From Longimicrobiales bacterium (GTDB taxonomy: Bacteria; Gemmatimonadota; Gemmatimonadetes; Longimicrobiales; Gaopeijiaceae), in contig OY282361.1 of the NCBI GenBank assembly GCA_958295645.1, positions 2,384,501 to 2,448,500 of the forward strand: a stretch of DNA of 64,000 nucleotides. Direction: 5' to 3'. Made by a program: the position numbers and the translations under genes. Below the pieces are notes generated by a model that searched no databases, was not told where the DNA came from, and saw nothing but the letters and a program-made list of their open reading frames with translations. The stretch's first letter is position 1. Each line of letters starts with the position of its first letter. Shown in pieces: positions 1-8,554 of this stretch.

Positions 1-805
1 GGCCGACTTCGTCCTTGAAGCAGGCCTCGTACGCGAGCGCGTTGACCAGCCACGGTTGGCCGCGCGTCTGGCGCCAGACCAGCTCGGCGGCCTCCGGCGT
101 GAACGGCTGGCCCGTCTCGGACGTGTGCTGCGCCAGAAGCCTCTCCACTTCGGCACGGCAAAAGTCCCCTAGCCGCAACGATTCCGCCTTGATGTTGAAA
201 GGGCTGCCGCCCGCGACCACTTCATTCGACGAAGCCGACCGAATGCGGTAGTCGCGCACGTCGCGCACCCCGCACAGCGCCACGCTCTGCGGAAAGCCGC
301 CCGGACGCTGCACGTAGCCTGCCCGCAGCTGCCGCAGCACCGACAGCAAGGAATCTCCGACAAGCGCGTCGACCTCGTCGACGAGCAGAACGACCGGCTT
401 GCCGTCCGCCGCGCACCACTGCTTCAGCGTCTCGCCCAAGGCGCCCGGCCCGAACTCGGCCAAGATGCCCGCCCAACGCTCCGCGACGAAGACGTCGCCC
501 AGCGTCGTCCGAGTCCACGACGCCAACTCGCCTAGAATCATGCGCACGGCCTGCTCCACGTCTTCGCGAGCCGCCTGCGCGGCTTCGACGTTGACGTACA
601 CGCACCGGTACCGGCCCTCCACGTTCAGCAGGTCGCGCAAGGCGATCAGCGCAGAGGTCTTGCCGGTCTGGCGCGGCGCGTGCAGCACGAAGTACTTCCG
701 TTGCTCGACGAGCCTGCGGACGTTCGCGAGGTCGAAACGCTCCAGCGAAGGAACGCAGTAGTGCCACTGCGGTTCGACTGGACCTGCCGTGTTGAAGAAG
801 CGCAA
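1..805 (-). CDS. AAA-like P-loop ATPase, C-terminus off the window
   Basis: Cytoplasmic ATPase of the AAA-like superfamily; partner and role are unknown. The frame is open to base 1, so about 268 residues are visible and the rest lies outside. Walker A is APRQTGKTS (residues 43-51, first glycine of the classical motif replaced by alanine) and Walker B is VVLLVDEVDAL near residue 140. The N-terminus opens with an FNTAGPVEP segment. No ATG is available. A TTG at 803-805 fits because GGAGG (816-820 on this strand) lies ten bases upstream. It starts seven bases after the GNAT gene ends, so the two probably share a transcript. Related ATPases often carry a C-terminal nuclease domain, which cannot be checked here. 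Confidence 0.75.
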   Translation of the reverse strand, partial: MRFFNTAGPVEPQWHYCVPSLERFDLANVRRLVEQRKYFVLHAPRQTGKTSALIALRDLLNVEGRYRCVYVNVEAAQAAREDVEQAVRMILGELASWTRTTLGDVFVAERWAGILAEFGPGALGETLKQWCAADGKPVVLLVDEVDALVGDSLLSVLRQLRAGYVQRPGGFPQSVALCGVRDVRDYRIRSASSNEVVAGGSPFNIKAESLRLGDFCRAEVERLLAQHTSETGQPFTPEAAELVWRQTRGQPWLVNALAYEACFKDEVG

Positions 806-812
806 GGCCGAA

Positions 813-1580
813 TTACCTCCGTTCCAGCGCCAGCACATAGCGCGCGCGTTCCGGCCCCCGCTCGAAGGCGCACACTCTGTAGCCCGCCCGAAGCAACGAA
901 ACGAAGGCCTCGCGGCTGGACCTTCGCCATTCGAGCGCCGTCTCGCGGGACGCGGCGCGCAATGCGTCGATGTCGGCCGGCACCAAGACCTCGGCCCGGC
1001 GCTCCAGCCCGGCGCCTCCGGCCGCTCCGGCAGTTCCCTCGCCCCGGATCGGCCCGCCCGGATCGGCCAAGTTCCACTTCACCACGACCCGGTCCGTGCC
1101 CAGCTCGTGCAGATCGCTCCTGGGGAGGCCGTAGAAGTCCGGCACGTACTCCTGCACTTCGGCGCCCAGCCGGTTGATGTTGAGATGCGCGTTGCGAGCC
1201 ACCAGCGGGTCGAAGGTCCAGTAGACGGACGCAATGCCCATGGCCAGAAGCTCCTCGCGCTGCTTCCTCTTGAGCGCGAGGCCGATGCCGCGGTTGCGGG
1301 CGTTCTTGCGAACCGCGAGCATGTGCGACCAGTGGGCCGCCTCGCCGTCGCGCAGTCCCGTGATGCCGAACACGAAGCCGAGCAGGCCGCCCTTCGCGTC
1401 GAAGGCGCCCATGACGACGCCGCCCATCTTGGCCGCCACCTGCAACATGCTGGCCGGGACGATGTCGGAGTACTCCTCGCCCCAGGTCTCTCCCTGCAAC
1501 GCCACGCAGGCGGCCAAGTCCTCGTGGCTTTGCGCGGGCCTGACCTCGTATCCGTCCGCCGCGGCCTGTTCGTTTCGCAT
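813..1580 (-). CDS. GNAT-family N-acetyltransferase (COG3375-like)
   Basis: Predicted acetyl-CoA-dependent acyltransferase of about 255 residues, cytoplasmic; substrate unknown. The GNAT core is visible: the beta-4 strand GFVFGITGL, the SHMLAVRKNARNRGIGLALK segment matching the pyrophosphate-binding (R/Q)xxGxG/A motif, then WTFDPLVARNAHLNINRLGA. That tail is typical of the larger COG3375-type proteins. The frame stays open upstream to 1790, but the upstream part is arginine-rich and not protein-like. ATG at 1580 with the sequence MRNEQAAADGYEVR is a better start. An inverted repeat covers this start codon. The gene runs directly into the AAA-like ATPase gene. Confidence 0.8.
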   Translation of the reverse strand: MRNEQAAADGYEVRPAQSHEDLAACVALQGETWGEEYSDIVPASMLQVAAKMGGVVMGAFDAKGGLLGFVFGITGLRDGEAAHWSHMLAVRKNARNRGIGLALKRKQREELLAMGIASVYWTFDPLVARNAHLNINRLGAEVQEYVPDFYGLPRSDLHELGTDRVVVKWNLADPGGPIRGEGTAGAAGGAGLERRAEVLVPADIDALRAASRETALEWRRSSREAFVSLLRAGYRVCAFERGPERARYVLALERR

Positions 1581-1594
1581 ACAACAATGTATGC
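1577..1594. promoter_or_regulatory. perfect inverted repeat over the GNAT start codon
   Basis: GCATACA and TGTATGC are perfect seven-base arms around the spacer ACAA. The left arm contains the reverse complement of the GNAT ATG (1578-1580). An 18-base palindrome here suits an operator or a leader hairpin that limits initiation. No regulator gene is adjacent, so its role is a guess. Confidence 0.4.
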
Positions 1595-1718
1595 AGTCGG
1601 CTCCAGGTTGCGCCCGGCGACGGCTTCCCGGCCGACCCGGAAGCCCGGCCCCGGACCGCGCCGACGAACCCGGAAGCGGCAACAGAGGCTTCCACCTGCG
1701 AAGGCGCTCGTCCGGCGC

Positions 1719-1724
1719 TATAGT
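1719..1724 (+). promoter_or_regulatory. possible -10 element upstream of the STAS gene
   Basis: TATAGT lies 72 bases before the STAS start, in the divergent gap between the GNAT and STAS genes. No convincing -35 hexamer is visible at the usual spacing, so this is a weak candidate. Confidence 0.25.
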
Positions 1725-1795
1725 TATGCGTACGTTCGTTCGGCCCCGCGACCCCTTCGCCCGGCGGCTCCTGCCACGGCGCCAACCCAACGGTC

Positions 1796-2119
1796 ATGAA
1801 CATCGAGAAGATCACGCAAGGCGCGGTGACCGTGTTCGCGGTCGGCGGCCGTCTCGACGCACCGGGCGCGCGCCAGTTTCGCGAGGCCGTGTCCGGCGCC
1901 GTCGGACGCATCTTGCTCGACGTCGCCGACGTGGACTACATCAGTTCGGCCGGACTGCGCGCCCTCATGGAAGTCCAGCGCGACTCGGCCGCGCAGGAGG
2001 AGGCGCTGGCGCTGTGCAACCTTCACCCGCATGTCCGCGACGTGCTCAAGGCCAGCGGGTTCCTCGGTTTCCTGGCGGTCCACGAGGATCGTGCGAGCGC
2101 CCTGGAGAGCATGGGCTGA
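1796..2119 (+). CDS. STAS-domain anti-sigma factor antagonist
   Basis: A single STAS domain of 107 residues, the fold of SpoIIAA-type anti-anti-sigma factors. Such proteins bind a serine kinase/anti-sigma partner and are controlled by phosphorylation of a conserved serine. That site is visible in VDYISSAGLRALME around residues 45-58. The domain also has the usual N-terminal ITQGAVTVFAVGGRLDA strand pair. No partner kinase or sigma factor lies nearby, which is common for orphan STAS proteins. The GPP34 gene starts 72 bases downstream on the same strand, so co-transcription is likely. Confidence 0.88.
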   Translation: MNIEKITQGAVTVFAVGGRLDAPGARQFREAVSGAVGRILLDVADVDYISSAGLRALMEVQRDSAAQEEALALCNLHPHVRDVLKASGFLGFLAVHEDRASALESMG

Positions 2120-2191
2120 CCCGGGTCTGCGCGAGCGCACGGGTTTCCGAAGCCCGCGCGGGGCCGCAACCTGGGGCAGCGCCTCACCGGC

Positions 2192-2842
2192 ATGAGATTC
2201 GCCGAAGAGATGATGCTTCTCCTCCTCGACGACGAGGGGGGCAAGTTCCGGCGGGTGCCCGAGTGGTCCCTGCGCTACGCCTTGGGCGGCGGCGTGTTGA
2301 TGGACTTGGCCCTCGAGGACCGAATCGACACCGACTTGGAGAGCTTGATCCTCGTCGACTCGACGCCGGTCGGCGACAGTCTTCTGGACCCCTTGTTGGC
2401 CGACATCGCGGCCGATACCGAGAGTCGCGACGCGCGGTTCTGGGTGGAGCGCGCCGCGGGCCGGGCCTCGGAAATCCGGGAGGAGGCGATTGCGCGGCTC
2501 GTGGAGCGCGGCGTCTTGGAACGCACGGAGGACCGCTTCCTTTGGGTGTTCCGCACGCGGCGCTATCCCCTCGTGGACGGCCACGCGGAACGCGAGGTGA
2601 AGCTCCGGATCATGGAAGTGCTGTTCAGCGACGAGGTGCCCGGACCCCGCGACATCGTGATCATCTGCCTGGTGGACGCCTGCGGCATCCTCAAGGAGCT
2701 GTTGTCTGCGCGGGAAATCGCGCACGTGACCCCGCGCGTCGAGCAGGTCAGGAAGATGGACTTGATCGGGCGGGCCGTTTCCAAGGCGATTTGGGACATT
2801 GAGACGTCGCTCGCCCGCGCGGCGCAACCGCACATCGTGTAA
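2192..2842 (+). CDS. GPP34 (GOLPH3/VPS74-like) family protein
   Basis: A 216-residue, all-helical GPP34-family protein. Eukaryotic members (GOLPH3, Vps74) bind phosphatidylinositol-4-phosphate at the Golgi; the bacterial role is unknown. Family hallmarks seen are the N-terminal LLLLDDEGGKF, the central YALGGGVLMDLALEDRI, and the C-terminal RDIVIICLVDACGILKELLS. Length is normal for the family. It sits between a STAS protein and modA, and modA probably starts inside its last 44 bases, so the genes may be translationally coupled. Why it sits with molybdate transport is unclear. Confidence 0.85.
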   Translation: MRFAEEMMLLLLDDEGGKFRRVPEWSLRYALGGGVLMDLALEDRIDTDLESLILVDSTPVGDSLLDPLLADIAADTESRDARFWVERAAGRASEIREEAIARLVERGVLERTEDRFLWVFRTRRYPLVDGHAEREVKLRIMEVLFSDEVPGPRDIVIICLVDACGILKELLSAREIAHVTPRVEQVRKMDLIGRAVSKAIWDIETSLARAAQPHIV

Positions 2843-3638
2843 CTCGGGACCTGCGCCGGGAATCGTCTTCGCCCTCCTCTTGGCGGCGGCCCAGGCCTGC
2901 GCGCCGGACTCTCCGGGCGCCGATCCTCCGGTGCGGCTGGCGGTCTTCGCGGCCTCCTCGCTGACGGAAGCGTTCGGCGACGTCGAGGGCTTGTTCGAAG
3001 CGGCCCATCCCGGGGTGGACGCCGTGCTGTCGTTCGCGGGCAGCCAGACGCTGCGTCTTCAGATCGAGCGCGGCGCCCGCGCGGACGTCTTCGCCTCGGC
3101 GGATCCGGCCCAGATGGCGCTGTTGGCCGGGGCAGGCTTGGTGGACGGCGAGCGCGCCTTCGCCTACAACGAGCTGGCCGTGATCGTCCCGCCCGGCAAC
3201 CCCGCCGGCATCGAGTCCTTTCGCGACCTGCCCCGTGCCGAGCGTCTCGTGGTGGGCACGGAGCGCGTGCCTGCGGGCGCCTACGCGCGGCAGATCCTGG
3301 CGGCCTCCGCTGGCCTCTTCGGGCCCGGCTTCGCCAAGGCCGTGACCGATCGGATCGTCTCCGAGGAGAGCAACGTCCGTCTGGTGCGGGCCAAGGTGGA
3401 GATGGGCGAGGCGGACGCGGCCATCGTGTACCGCACGGACGCGGTGGGCGGGCGCGTGCGGGTGGTGCCGGTGCCGGCGGGCCTGAACGTGGAGGCGGAG
3501 TACGTGATCGCGGCGGTCTCGGGCGGGAGGAGGCCGGCGGCGGCGCGGCAGTGGATCGAGTTTCTGGGCTCCCGGGAGGCGCAGGAGGCGTTGGCGGGGC
3601 GCGGCTTCGTCGTCCCGGGCCGACGCGGGGGCGGATGA
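2799..3638 (+). CDS. modA: molybdate ABC transporter substrate-binding lipoprotein
   Basis: Periplasmic binding protein for molybdate or tungstate. After a basic N-terminus and hydrophobic stretch comes a lipobox, AAQAC (cysteine near residue 34), so it should be membrane-anchored. ModA-type motifs follow: [11 protein letters not shown], a [15 protein letters not shown] segment, [12 protein letters not shown], and near the end [12 protein letters not shown]. The only in-frame start that includes the signal sequence is TTG at 2799, overlapping the GPP34 gene by 44 bases. Its stop overlaps the modB ATG by four bases. Order A-B-C and spacing indicate one operon. Confidence 0.88.
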   Translation: MRRRSPARRNRTSCNSGPAPGIVFALLLAAAQACAPDSPGADPPVRLAVFAASSLTEAFGDVEGLFEAAHPGVDAVLSFAGSQTLRLQIERGARADVFASADPAQMALLAGAGLVDGERAFAYNELAVIVPPGNPAGIESFRDLPRAERLVVGTERVPAGAYARQILAASAGLFGPGFAKAVTDRIVSEESNVRLVRAKVEMGEADAAIVYRTDAVGGRVRVVPVPAGLNVEAEYVIAAVSGGRRPAAARQWIEFLGSREAQEALAGRGFVVPGRRGGG

Positions 3639-4516
3639 GCGTCCCAGGGAGTCCGAAGCGACCGGGGACGGGGCGGCGGGCCGGGGGGCGGCCCCGCGGA
3701 GTCCTGGCGGGCCGCACGGCTCTCCTTGCCGGAATGCCCATGCTGGCGCTCTTGGCGGTGCCCATGGTGGCGTTGGTCACCGCCTCCTCGTGGGAGGAGC
3801 TGGTTCGGGGCGCAAGGGACGCCTCGTTTTGGCCCGCGCTGTGGCTGAGCGCGAGGACCACGTTCGCCAGCATGGCGTTGGTCGTCCTGGGAGGGACGCC
3901 GCTCGCCTGGTGGATGGCGGCGCGCGAAGGACGCTGGGTGCGGGCCGTCGAGATGATCGTGGATCTCCCGGTGGTCGTGCCGCCGGCCGTGGTCGGCCTC
4001 GCGTTGCTCGAGGCGTTCGGGCGCAACGGACTCTTCAGCCCCGTCCTCGCCCCGCTGGGCCTGCATCTGCCGTTCACGACGGCCGCCGTCGTGCTGGCCC
4101 AGGTCGTGGTCGCGGCGCCTTTCTACGTTCAGAGCGCCGCGGCGGCCTTTCGCCGCACGGACGCGGATCTGCTGATCGTCGCGCGCACGCTCGGCCAATC
4201 TCCCGCAGGCACGTTCCTTCGCGTGGCCGCGCCTCTCGCGCTTCCCGGACTCCTCGCCGGCGCCGCGCTTTCCTGGGCCCGCGCTCTGGGCGAGTTCGGC
4301 GCCACGCTGCTGTTCGCGGGCAATCTCGCCGGTTCCACGCGAACCATGCCGCTGGCGATCTACACCGCTCTCGAGGCCGACACGCAGGTCGCGGTGTCCC
4401 TGGCGCTGGCGCTGGCGGGAGCGGGCGCGCTCCTGCTGTTGCCGCTGCGGGCCGTTCCAGCCATGCTCGCGCGCCGGTTCGGCACGACGGCGAGACGCTG
4501 GCATCGGGGGGGCTGA
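3635..4516 (+). CDS. modB: molybdate ABC transporter permease
   Basis: Inner-membrane permease of the molybdate importer, about 293 residues with five to six hydrophobic segments. The cytoplasmic EAA loop that docks onto ModC is visible as [20 protein letters not shown] followed by [15 protein letters not shown], characteristic of ModB and CysT permeases. The ATG at 3635 overlaps the modA stop in ATGA. An upstream in-frame start at 3551 would add only low-complexity residues and is rejected. modC follows after four bases. Confidence 0.9.
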   Translation: MSVPGSPKRPGTGRRAGGRPRGVLAGRTALLAGMPMLALLAVPMVALVTASSWEELVRGARDASFWPALWLSARTTFASMALVVLGGTPLAWWMAAREGRWVRAVEMIVDLPVVVPPAVVGLALLEAFGRNGLFSPVLAPLGLHLPFTTAAVVLAQVVVAAPFYVQSAAAAFRRTDADLLIVARTLGQSPAGTFLRVAAPLALPGLLAGAALSWARALGEFGATLLFAGNLAGSTRTMPLAIYTALEADTQVAVSLALALAGAGALLLLPLRAVPAMLARRFGTTARRWHRGG

Positions 4517-4520
4517 CGCC

Positions 4521-5321
4521 GTGCAGTGGACTGCGAAGGTGCGAGTGCAGGCGGGGACGTTCGTCCTCGACGCGAGCATCGAGGGCGGCCTGGCGCCCGT
4601 GATCCTCGTCGGGCCCAACGGCTCCGGGAAGACCACCTTGCTCAGGGCGATCGCGGGCGCGCACGCGGCCGTGCAAGGACGCGTGGAGGCGGGCGGGCGG
4701 GTCTTGTCCGACTCCGAGACGGGGGTCCACTTGCCGCCGGAAGAGCGCCGGATCGGATACGTGCCGCAGGGATACGGACTCTTCCCCCACCTGACGGTCG
4801 CCGCCAACGTGGCCTTCGGGCTGTCCGGCAAGGCGCGGCGGATGCCGGGCGCCGAACGCAGGCAGGCCGTCGGGGCCATCCTCGAGCGCATGGGATGCGA
4901 GCGCTTGGCGGGACGCCTTCCCCGGGCGCTCTCCGGCGGGGAGCAGCAGCGTGTGGCGTTGGCGCGGGCGCTCGTGACGGAACCCGGCATGCTGCTGCTC
5001 GACGAGCCGCTCGCGGCACTGGATCCGGCCGCCCGCCGGGACATGCGGCGCTTCCTGGCACGTCATCTCGCCGACCGCGCAAGACCGGCGATCGTGGCGA
5101 CGCACGACGCCCGAGACGTGTACGCCTTGGACGCCGCCGCAGTCTACGCCCTGGAGGACGGATGCGTCTCCCAATCCGGCCCGCCAAGCGCCTTGGCCGC
5201 CCGCCCTGCGACCAGCTTCGTCGCGGAGTTTTTCGCCTTGGCGCCCGGCGAGCAAGCCCGTCCGGACGACGCCGGCCCGGCAAGCGTCAGGGCCGGCGAA
5301 CCAGCACGTAGCGGGCCGTGA
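4521..5321 (+). CDS. modC: molybdate ABC transporter ATP-binding protein
   Basis: ATPase of the molybdate importer, 266 residues. Walker A is GPNGSGKTT, the Q-loop lies in YVPQGYGLFPHLTV, the signature is LSGGEQQR, Walker B is MLLLDEPLAALD, and the switch histidine is in IVATHDARD. GTG start. It ends soon after the nucleotide-binding domain, so the C-terminal MOP (molybdate-sensing) domain of many ModC proteins is missing. Its 3' end overlaps the convergent barrel gene by 35 bases. Confidence 0.88.
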   Translation: MQWTAKVRVQAGTFVLDASIEGGLAPVILVGPNGSGKTTLLRAIAGAHAAVQGRVEAGGRVLSDSETGVHLPPEERRIGYVPQGYGLFPHLTVAANVAFGLSGKARRMPGAERRQAVGAILERMGCERLAGRLPRALSGGEQQRVALARALVTEPGMLLLDEPLAALDPAARRDMRRFLARHLADRARPAIVATHDARDVYALDAAAVYALEDGCVSQSGPPSALAARPATSFVAEFFALAPGEQARPDDAGPASVRAGEPARSGP

Positions 5322-5919
5322 GCGACCAGACGGCGTTGTTGACCGCGTTCTGCGCCAGGGTGTTGACCGAGTTGACGCCCGCTTCGTAGCGAACGCCCAC
5401 GGCGGCGCCGGCGAACTCGATCTCGGCGCCCCAGAGGATCGAGAATTCGGCGGCGTGCCCGTCGAAGCCCTCAAGCTCGCCGCAACTTCGCCCAGCCAGC
5501 GAGCAACCGATCAGGAAGCCGGCGGAGACGCCCCCGTACAGCAACGGTTTGACCGTCTCGAAGACCGGTGCGCGGAGTTGGCCGAGCACGGGCGCCTGCA
5601 GGTACGAGAGCACGAAGTTCCCGTATCCTCGCGTGCCGAGCCAGCCGAGCACGCGCGCGCCCTTCCTGGAAAGGTGGACTTCGGGGCGGATCGAGAACAC
5701 GTCGTTCAGGGCCAGTTCGCCCACGCCGCCGACCAGAAAACCCGTCCGGGCCAAAGCCCCGGCCGATCCCGGCCCGCTGAACACCGCCCGGGCGGGGCCG
5801 GCGAGAACGCCGAACGAGACTTGCGCGGAGGCGGGCGCCAGCGCGGCGGTCGCGGCCAGAGCCGGCAGCAGGACGAGGAGCGGCGCCGTCTTCAACGCCA
5901 GGGGGGATATGCGCACCAT
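5287..5919 (-). CDS. outer-membrane beta-barrel protein (PorT-like)
   Basis: A 210-residue secreted protein. It has a signal peptide (hydrophobic core TAPLLVLLPALAATAALAPA, cleavage near ASA-Q) followed by alternating beta strands such as VSFGVLAGPARAVF, FSIRPEVHLSRKG and AAVGVRYEAGVNSV. It ends in a short aromatic/basic tail (SLTARYVLVRRP). This matches small eight-stranded outer-membrane barrels; the function is unknown. ATG at 5919 is chosen because it starts the signal peptide; the much longer frame upstream is antisense to the peptidase gene. It is divergent from the plug-like lipoprotein, with 93 bases between the starts. Confidence 0.72.
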   Translation of the reverse strand: MVRISPLALKTAPLLVLLPALAATAALAPASAQVSFGVLAGPARAVFSGPGSAGALARTGFLVGGVGELALNDVFSIRPEVHLSRKGARVLGWLGTRGYGNFVLSYLQAPVLGQLRAPVFETVKPLLYGGVSAGFLIGCSLAGRSCGELEGFDGHAAEFSILWGAEIEFAGAAVGVRYEAGVNSVNTLAQNAVNNAVWSLTARYVLVRRP

Positions 5920-6012
5920 CCCCTGAATGTAGCCCGCGGCACGCGCGAAGGCGCATGGGGTTATGTTCCGAAGCAAGGCGACAGCGACCCACCGCGAAGA
6001 GAGGAATCCTCC

Positions 6013-6399
6013 ATGCTCGCATTCCGTCGAAACCACGTAGCCGCAGTCCTGCTCGCCTGCGGCTTGGCCGCCGGAGCCTCGGCCTGCGCGAGCACGGGCG
6101 GCGGCTCCGGCGGACCGAGACGCAGCGCCAACCTCATCAGCGCGGAGGAACTCGCCGAAGTGTCCACGCTCTCGGCCCTCGACGCGATTCGCCGGCTGAG
6201 GCCCCGGTGGTTGCAGGGCACCCGCGCCCGCGCGGTGGTCGTGCAGGACGGCGCGAGAGTGGGCGACCAGAACCGCCTCTCCAACATCTCCGCCTCCAGC
6301 ATCGAGTCGATGCGTTTCATGAGCGCTTCCGACGCGACGATGCAATACGGGACGGGCTTTCCGAACGGGGCGATCGTCGTCACCAGCCGCTCGCGCTAG
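6013..6399 (+). CDS. small lipoprotein resembling a TonB-receptor plug
   Basis: A 128-residue exported protein. The signal ends in a lipobox (ASAC) followed by a glycine-rich linker. The C-terminal part resembles a stand-alone TonB-dependent-receptor plug: LDAIRRLRPRWL, then VVVQDGARVGD, then IESMRFMSASDATMQYGTG with the closing AIVVTSR strand. I know proteins of this shape from Gemmatimonadota, where their role is uncharacterised. The shape suggests a periplasmic or outer-membrane interaction module. GAGAGGAATCCTCC lies just before the ATG. Confidence 0.7.
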   Translation: MLAFRRNHVAAVLLACGLAAGASACASTGGGSGGPRRSANLISAEELAEVSTLSALDAIRRLRPRWLQGTRARAVVVQDGARVGDQNRLSNISASSIESMRFMSASDATMQYGTGFPNGAIVVTSRSR

Positions 6400-6428
6400 C
6401 GGAACGACTCGCGCCGAGCTCGCGAGGT

Positions 6429-7628
6429 TCACCTGCCGGAAGAGGCCGTGCGCCTCTGGCCGCCGGCTAGAAAGTCGCGCGCGAAGTCTTCCAGCGCTCG
6501 CGCGGCCAGCCTGACTTCGGACAGGCGCACCCATTCCTCGTCCGCGTGGGCCTGCGCGATCGACCCGGGTCCAAAGCAGACCGCCGGCGTTCCGCTCCGG
6601 TTGAGGCAACCTGCCTCGACCCAGGCCTGCATCCCCTCCACGGCGCCCGGCAGTCCAGCGCGCAGGCACGCTCTGCGAAGCCCTTCGACGACGGGCGCCT
6701 CCATGTCCACTTCGGTCGCGGCCCGAAACAGACCGGGAGTCGTTCGCGCGTCCAATTCCGGACAGGAGCGCCGCGCCGCCGCCAGCACGTCCGCCATGTC
6801 CTCCATCACGCTCTCGGCCGTCTCGCCGGGGAGCGTCCGTCGCTCGATCGCCAGACGGCAGTCGGCGGGATAGACCGACGGCGCGGTTCCGCCGCTGATC
6901 CGGCCCGCGTGGACCGAAGCCGGGCCCAGGAGCGGATGGCCCGTCTGCGCCGCCAAGCGAGCGGCCTCCGCGTCCAGCGCGACCAGCAGATGTCCGGCAT
7001 GGGCGATGGCGTCCACCCCCACGTCGGGCCGGGAACCGTGGGCGGCGCGGCCCGCCACCACCGCGTCGATCCACAGGAAGCCCTTGTGCGCCGGCATCAC
7101 CGCGAGGCCGGTGGGCTCGCAGACGACCGCCGCGTCCGCCCGGACTCCGGCGTCGATCAGAGCCTCCATTCCGATCGCGGCGTGTTCCTCGTCGGCGGTC
7201 AGCGCGACGATCAGCTGCCCGGGCAACTCCTCGCCGGCCAGCCCGGCCGCCGCCGCCAGGATGCAGGCCACGCCGCCCTTCATGTCGGCCGCGCCCCGTC
7301 CGTACAGCTTGCCGTTCCGGACTTCCCCGGAGAACGGCGCCGCCATCCCCGCCACCCCGACAGTGTCGAGGTGCCCGTTCAGCATCAGCGACGGCCCGGC
7401 GGCGCACCCCCGGCGCGCGACCACGTTGCAACGGCCCGGAGCCACCTCTTCCAACGCCGTCGCAAACCCCCATCCGTCCAGCCAAGCCGCGGCCAACGCA
7501 GCCGCCTCGGCTTCCCCGGCGCCGCCCTCCTCGAGCATGGGATTGACCGAGGGCGTCCGCACCAGCTGCCGCGTCATCTCGACCGGGTCCGCCGCGTTTG
7601 CCGGACTCGCCAGACTCGCCGCGCTCAC
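6429..7628 (-). CDS. M20-family metallopeptidase (ArgE/DapE-like)
   Basis: Zinc amidohydrolase of 399 residues, cytoplasmic. Expected catalytic motifs are visible: the first metal ligand in NGHLDTVG, the bridging aspartate in YGRGAADMKGG, and the general-base glutamate pair in TADEEHAA. A typical dimerisation-domain stretch AHGSRPDVGVDAIAHA follows, and a late histidine in AQAHADEEW. The family removes acyl or succinyl groups or hydrolyses dipeptides. ArgE (acetylornithine deacetylase) is the closest match by eye, but the substrate cannot be fixed. It stands alone, convergent with the plug-like lipoprotein. Confidence 0.85.
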   Translation of the reverse strand: MSAASLASPANAADPVEMTRQLVRTPSVNPMLEEGGAGEAEAAALAAAWLDGWGFATALEEVAPGRCNVVARRGCAAGPSLMLNGHLDTVGVAGMAAPFSGEVRNGKLYGRGAADMKGGVACILAAAAGLAGEELPGQLIVALTADEEHAAIGMEALIDAGVRADAAVVCEPTGLAVMPAHKGFLWIDAVVAGRAAHGSRPDVGVDAIAHAGHLLVALDAEAARLAAQTGHPLLGPASVHAGRISGGTAPSVYPADCRLAIERRTLPGETAESVMEDMADVLAAARRSCPELDARTTPGLFRAATEVDMEAPVVEGLRRACLRAGLPGAVEGMQAWVEAGCLNRSGTPAVCFGPGSIAQAHADEEWVRLSEVRLAARALEDFARDFLAGGQRRTASSGR

Positions 7629-7924
7629 CGGTTCGCCGCCCCGCTCGCCGGCTTCGTTCGTCCGTCCCGCTGGACACGGGCATGTCCGTTTTTCAATACA
7701 CCGTCAAGAAATTCTGCGACGCCGTTCGCGCGCCTGCGGCCTTCGCCACGAAACCGAATCGAGCCCCAACCGTAATGAGGAGCAAGGGCGAGCGGCCGCA
7801 AATCGAGGCCAGGCCCGTCCGCCGAACCATTGCCGAAGAGGCTGGCACGGAAATTGCTGGAAGGTTGGGACGTCGAGGCCAGGGCGCGTGATCGCAACGC
7901 GTCCGCAGACCAAAGGAGGCAGCC
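7629..7924. other. non-coding gap upstream of the small peptide
   Basis: 296 bases between the divergent peptidase and small-peptide genes. The stretch around 7688-7790 is less GC-rich than its surroundings, as expected of a promoter region. I see no gene. Short frames here have no recognisable protein character. Confidence 0.4.
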
Positions 7925-8104
7925 ATTCGCAAGTTCACTGTGAGTCTGGTAGGGGCGGCTGCACTCTTGGCAACGGGTCTGGCCCTTTTCCGTCAGAGCG
8001 GCAATCGGTCCGAAGCGTCCGAGGCCGTCGCCGACAGGATCCCTCCGGGAGAGACGGTTGCCGGAGAGATCAGGTTGGAGAAGCTGAGGGAACTGGGCAT
8101 CTGA
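7925..8104 (+). CDS. 59-residue exported or anchored peptide with probable ATT start
   Basis: Small protein with a basic start (RKFTVSLV), one hydrophobic helix (GAAALLATGLALF), an acidic/polar middle and a conserved-looking end, GEIRLEKLRELGI. AAAGGAGG (7913-7920) is a strong ribosome-binding site and the next well-spaced codon is ATT at 7925, five bases on. The first in-frame GTG, at codon 6, would remove the basic residues. ATT initiation is rare but known (infC). A strong hairpin follows the stop. It is not recognised; it could be a small membrane protein or a secreted or processed peptide. Confidence 0.55.
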   Translation: MRKFTVSLVGAAALLATGLALFRQSGNRSEASEAVADRIPPGETVAGEIRLEKLRELGI

Positions 8105-8130
8105 ACCGGCGCTAGAGGGCCGGCCAGCCC

Positions 8131-8169
8131 GGGAAGGGAGGCGGTGCAAGGGTCGCCGCCTCCCTTCCC
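8131..8169. terminator. bidirectional hairpin terminator
   Basis: Perfect 14-base arms, GGGAAGGGAGGCGG (8131-8144) and CCGCCTCCCTTCCC (8156-8169), around an 11-base loop. It lies between the ends of the small-peptide gene and the convergent ferredoxin gene and can serve both. There is no long U-tract, as usual at high GC. Confidence 0.75.
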
Positions 8170-8403
<234 letters not shown>

Positions 8404-8554
8404 CCGTTCCTCGCCTGTGGGCAGCGTGCTGAAAAACGCGCCCAATGATTGCCGAACGACTGCGGTTCCGCAACCCCTCGGGCAGGCTTCCGGCGGCAAC
8501 CGCCAATGATCTCGTGGTTTGCCGGCGCGGTCGTCGGAGGCCGGGGGTCTCGGC

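Noticed and set aside
5940-7683. Long leftward frame upstream of the barrel gene (open to 7683)
   Set aside because: It is antisense-phase to the M20 peptidase and is Gly/Arg-rich; only its last 210 codons (5287-5919) look real.
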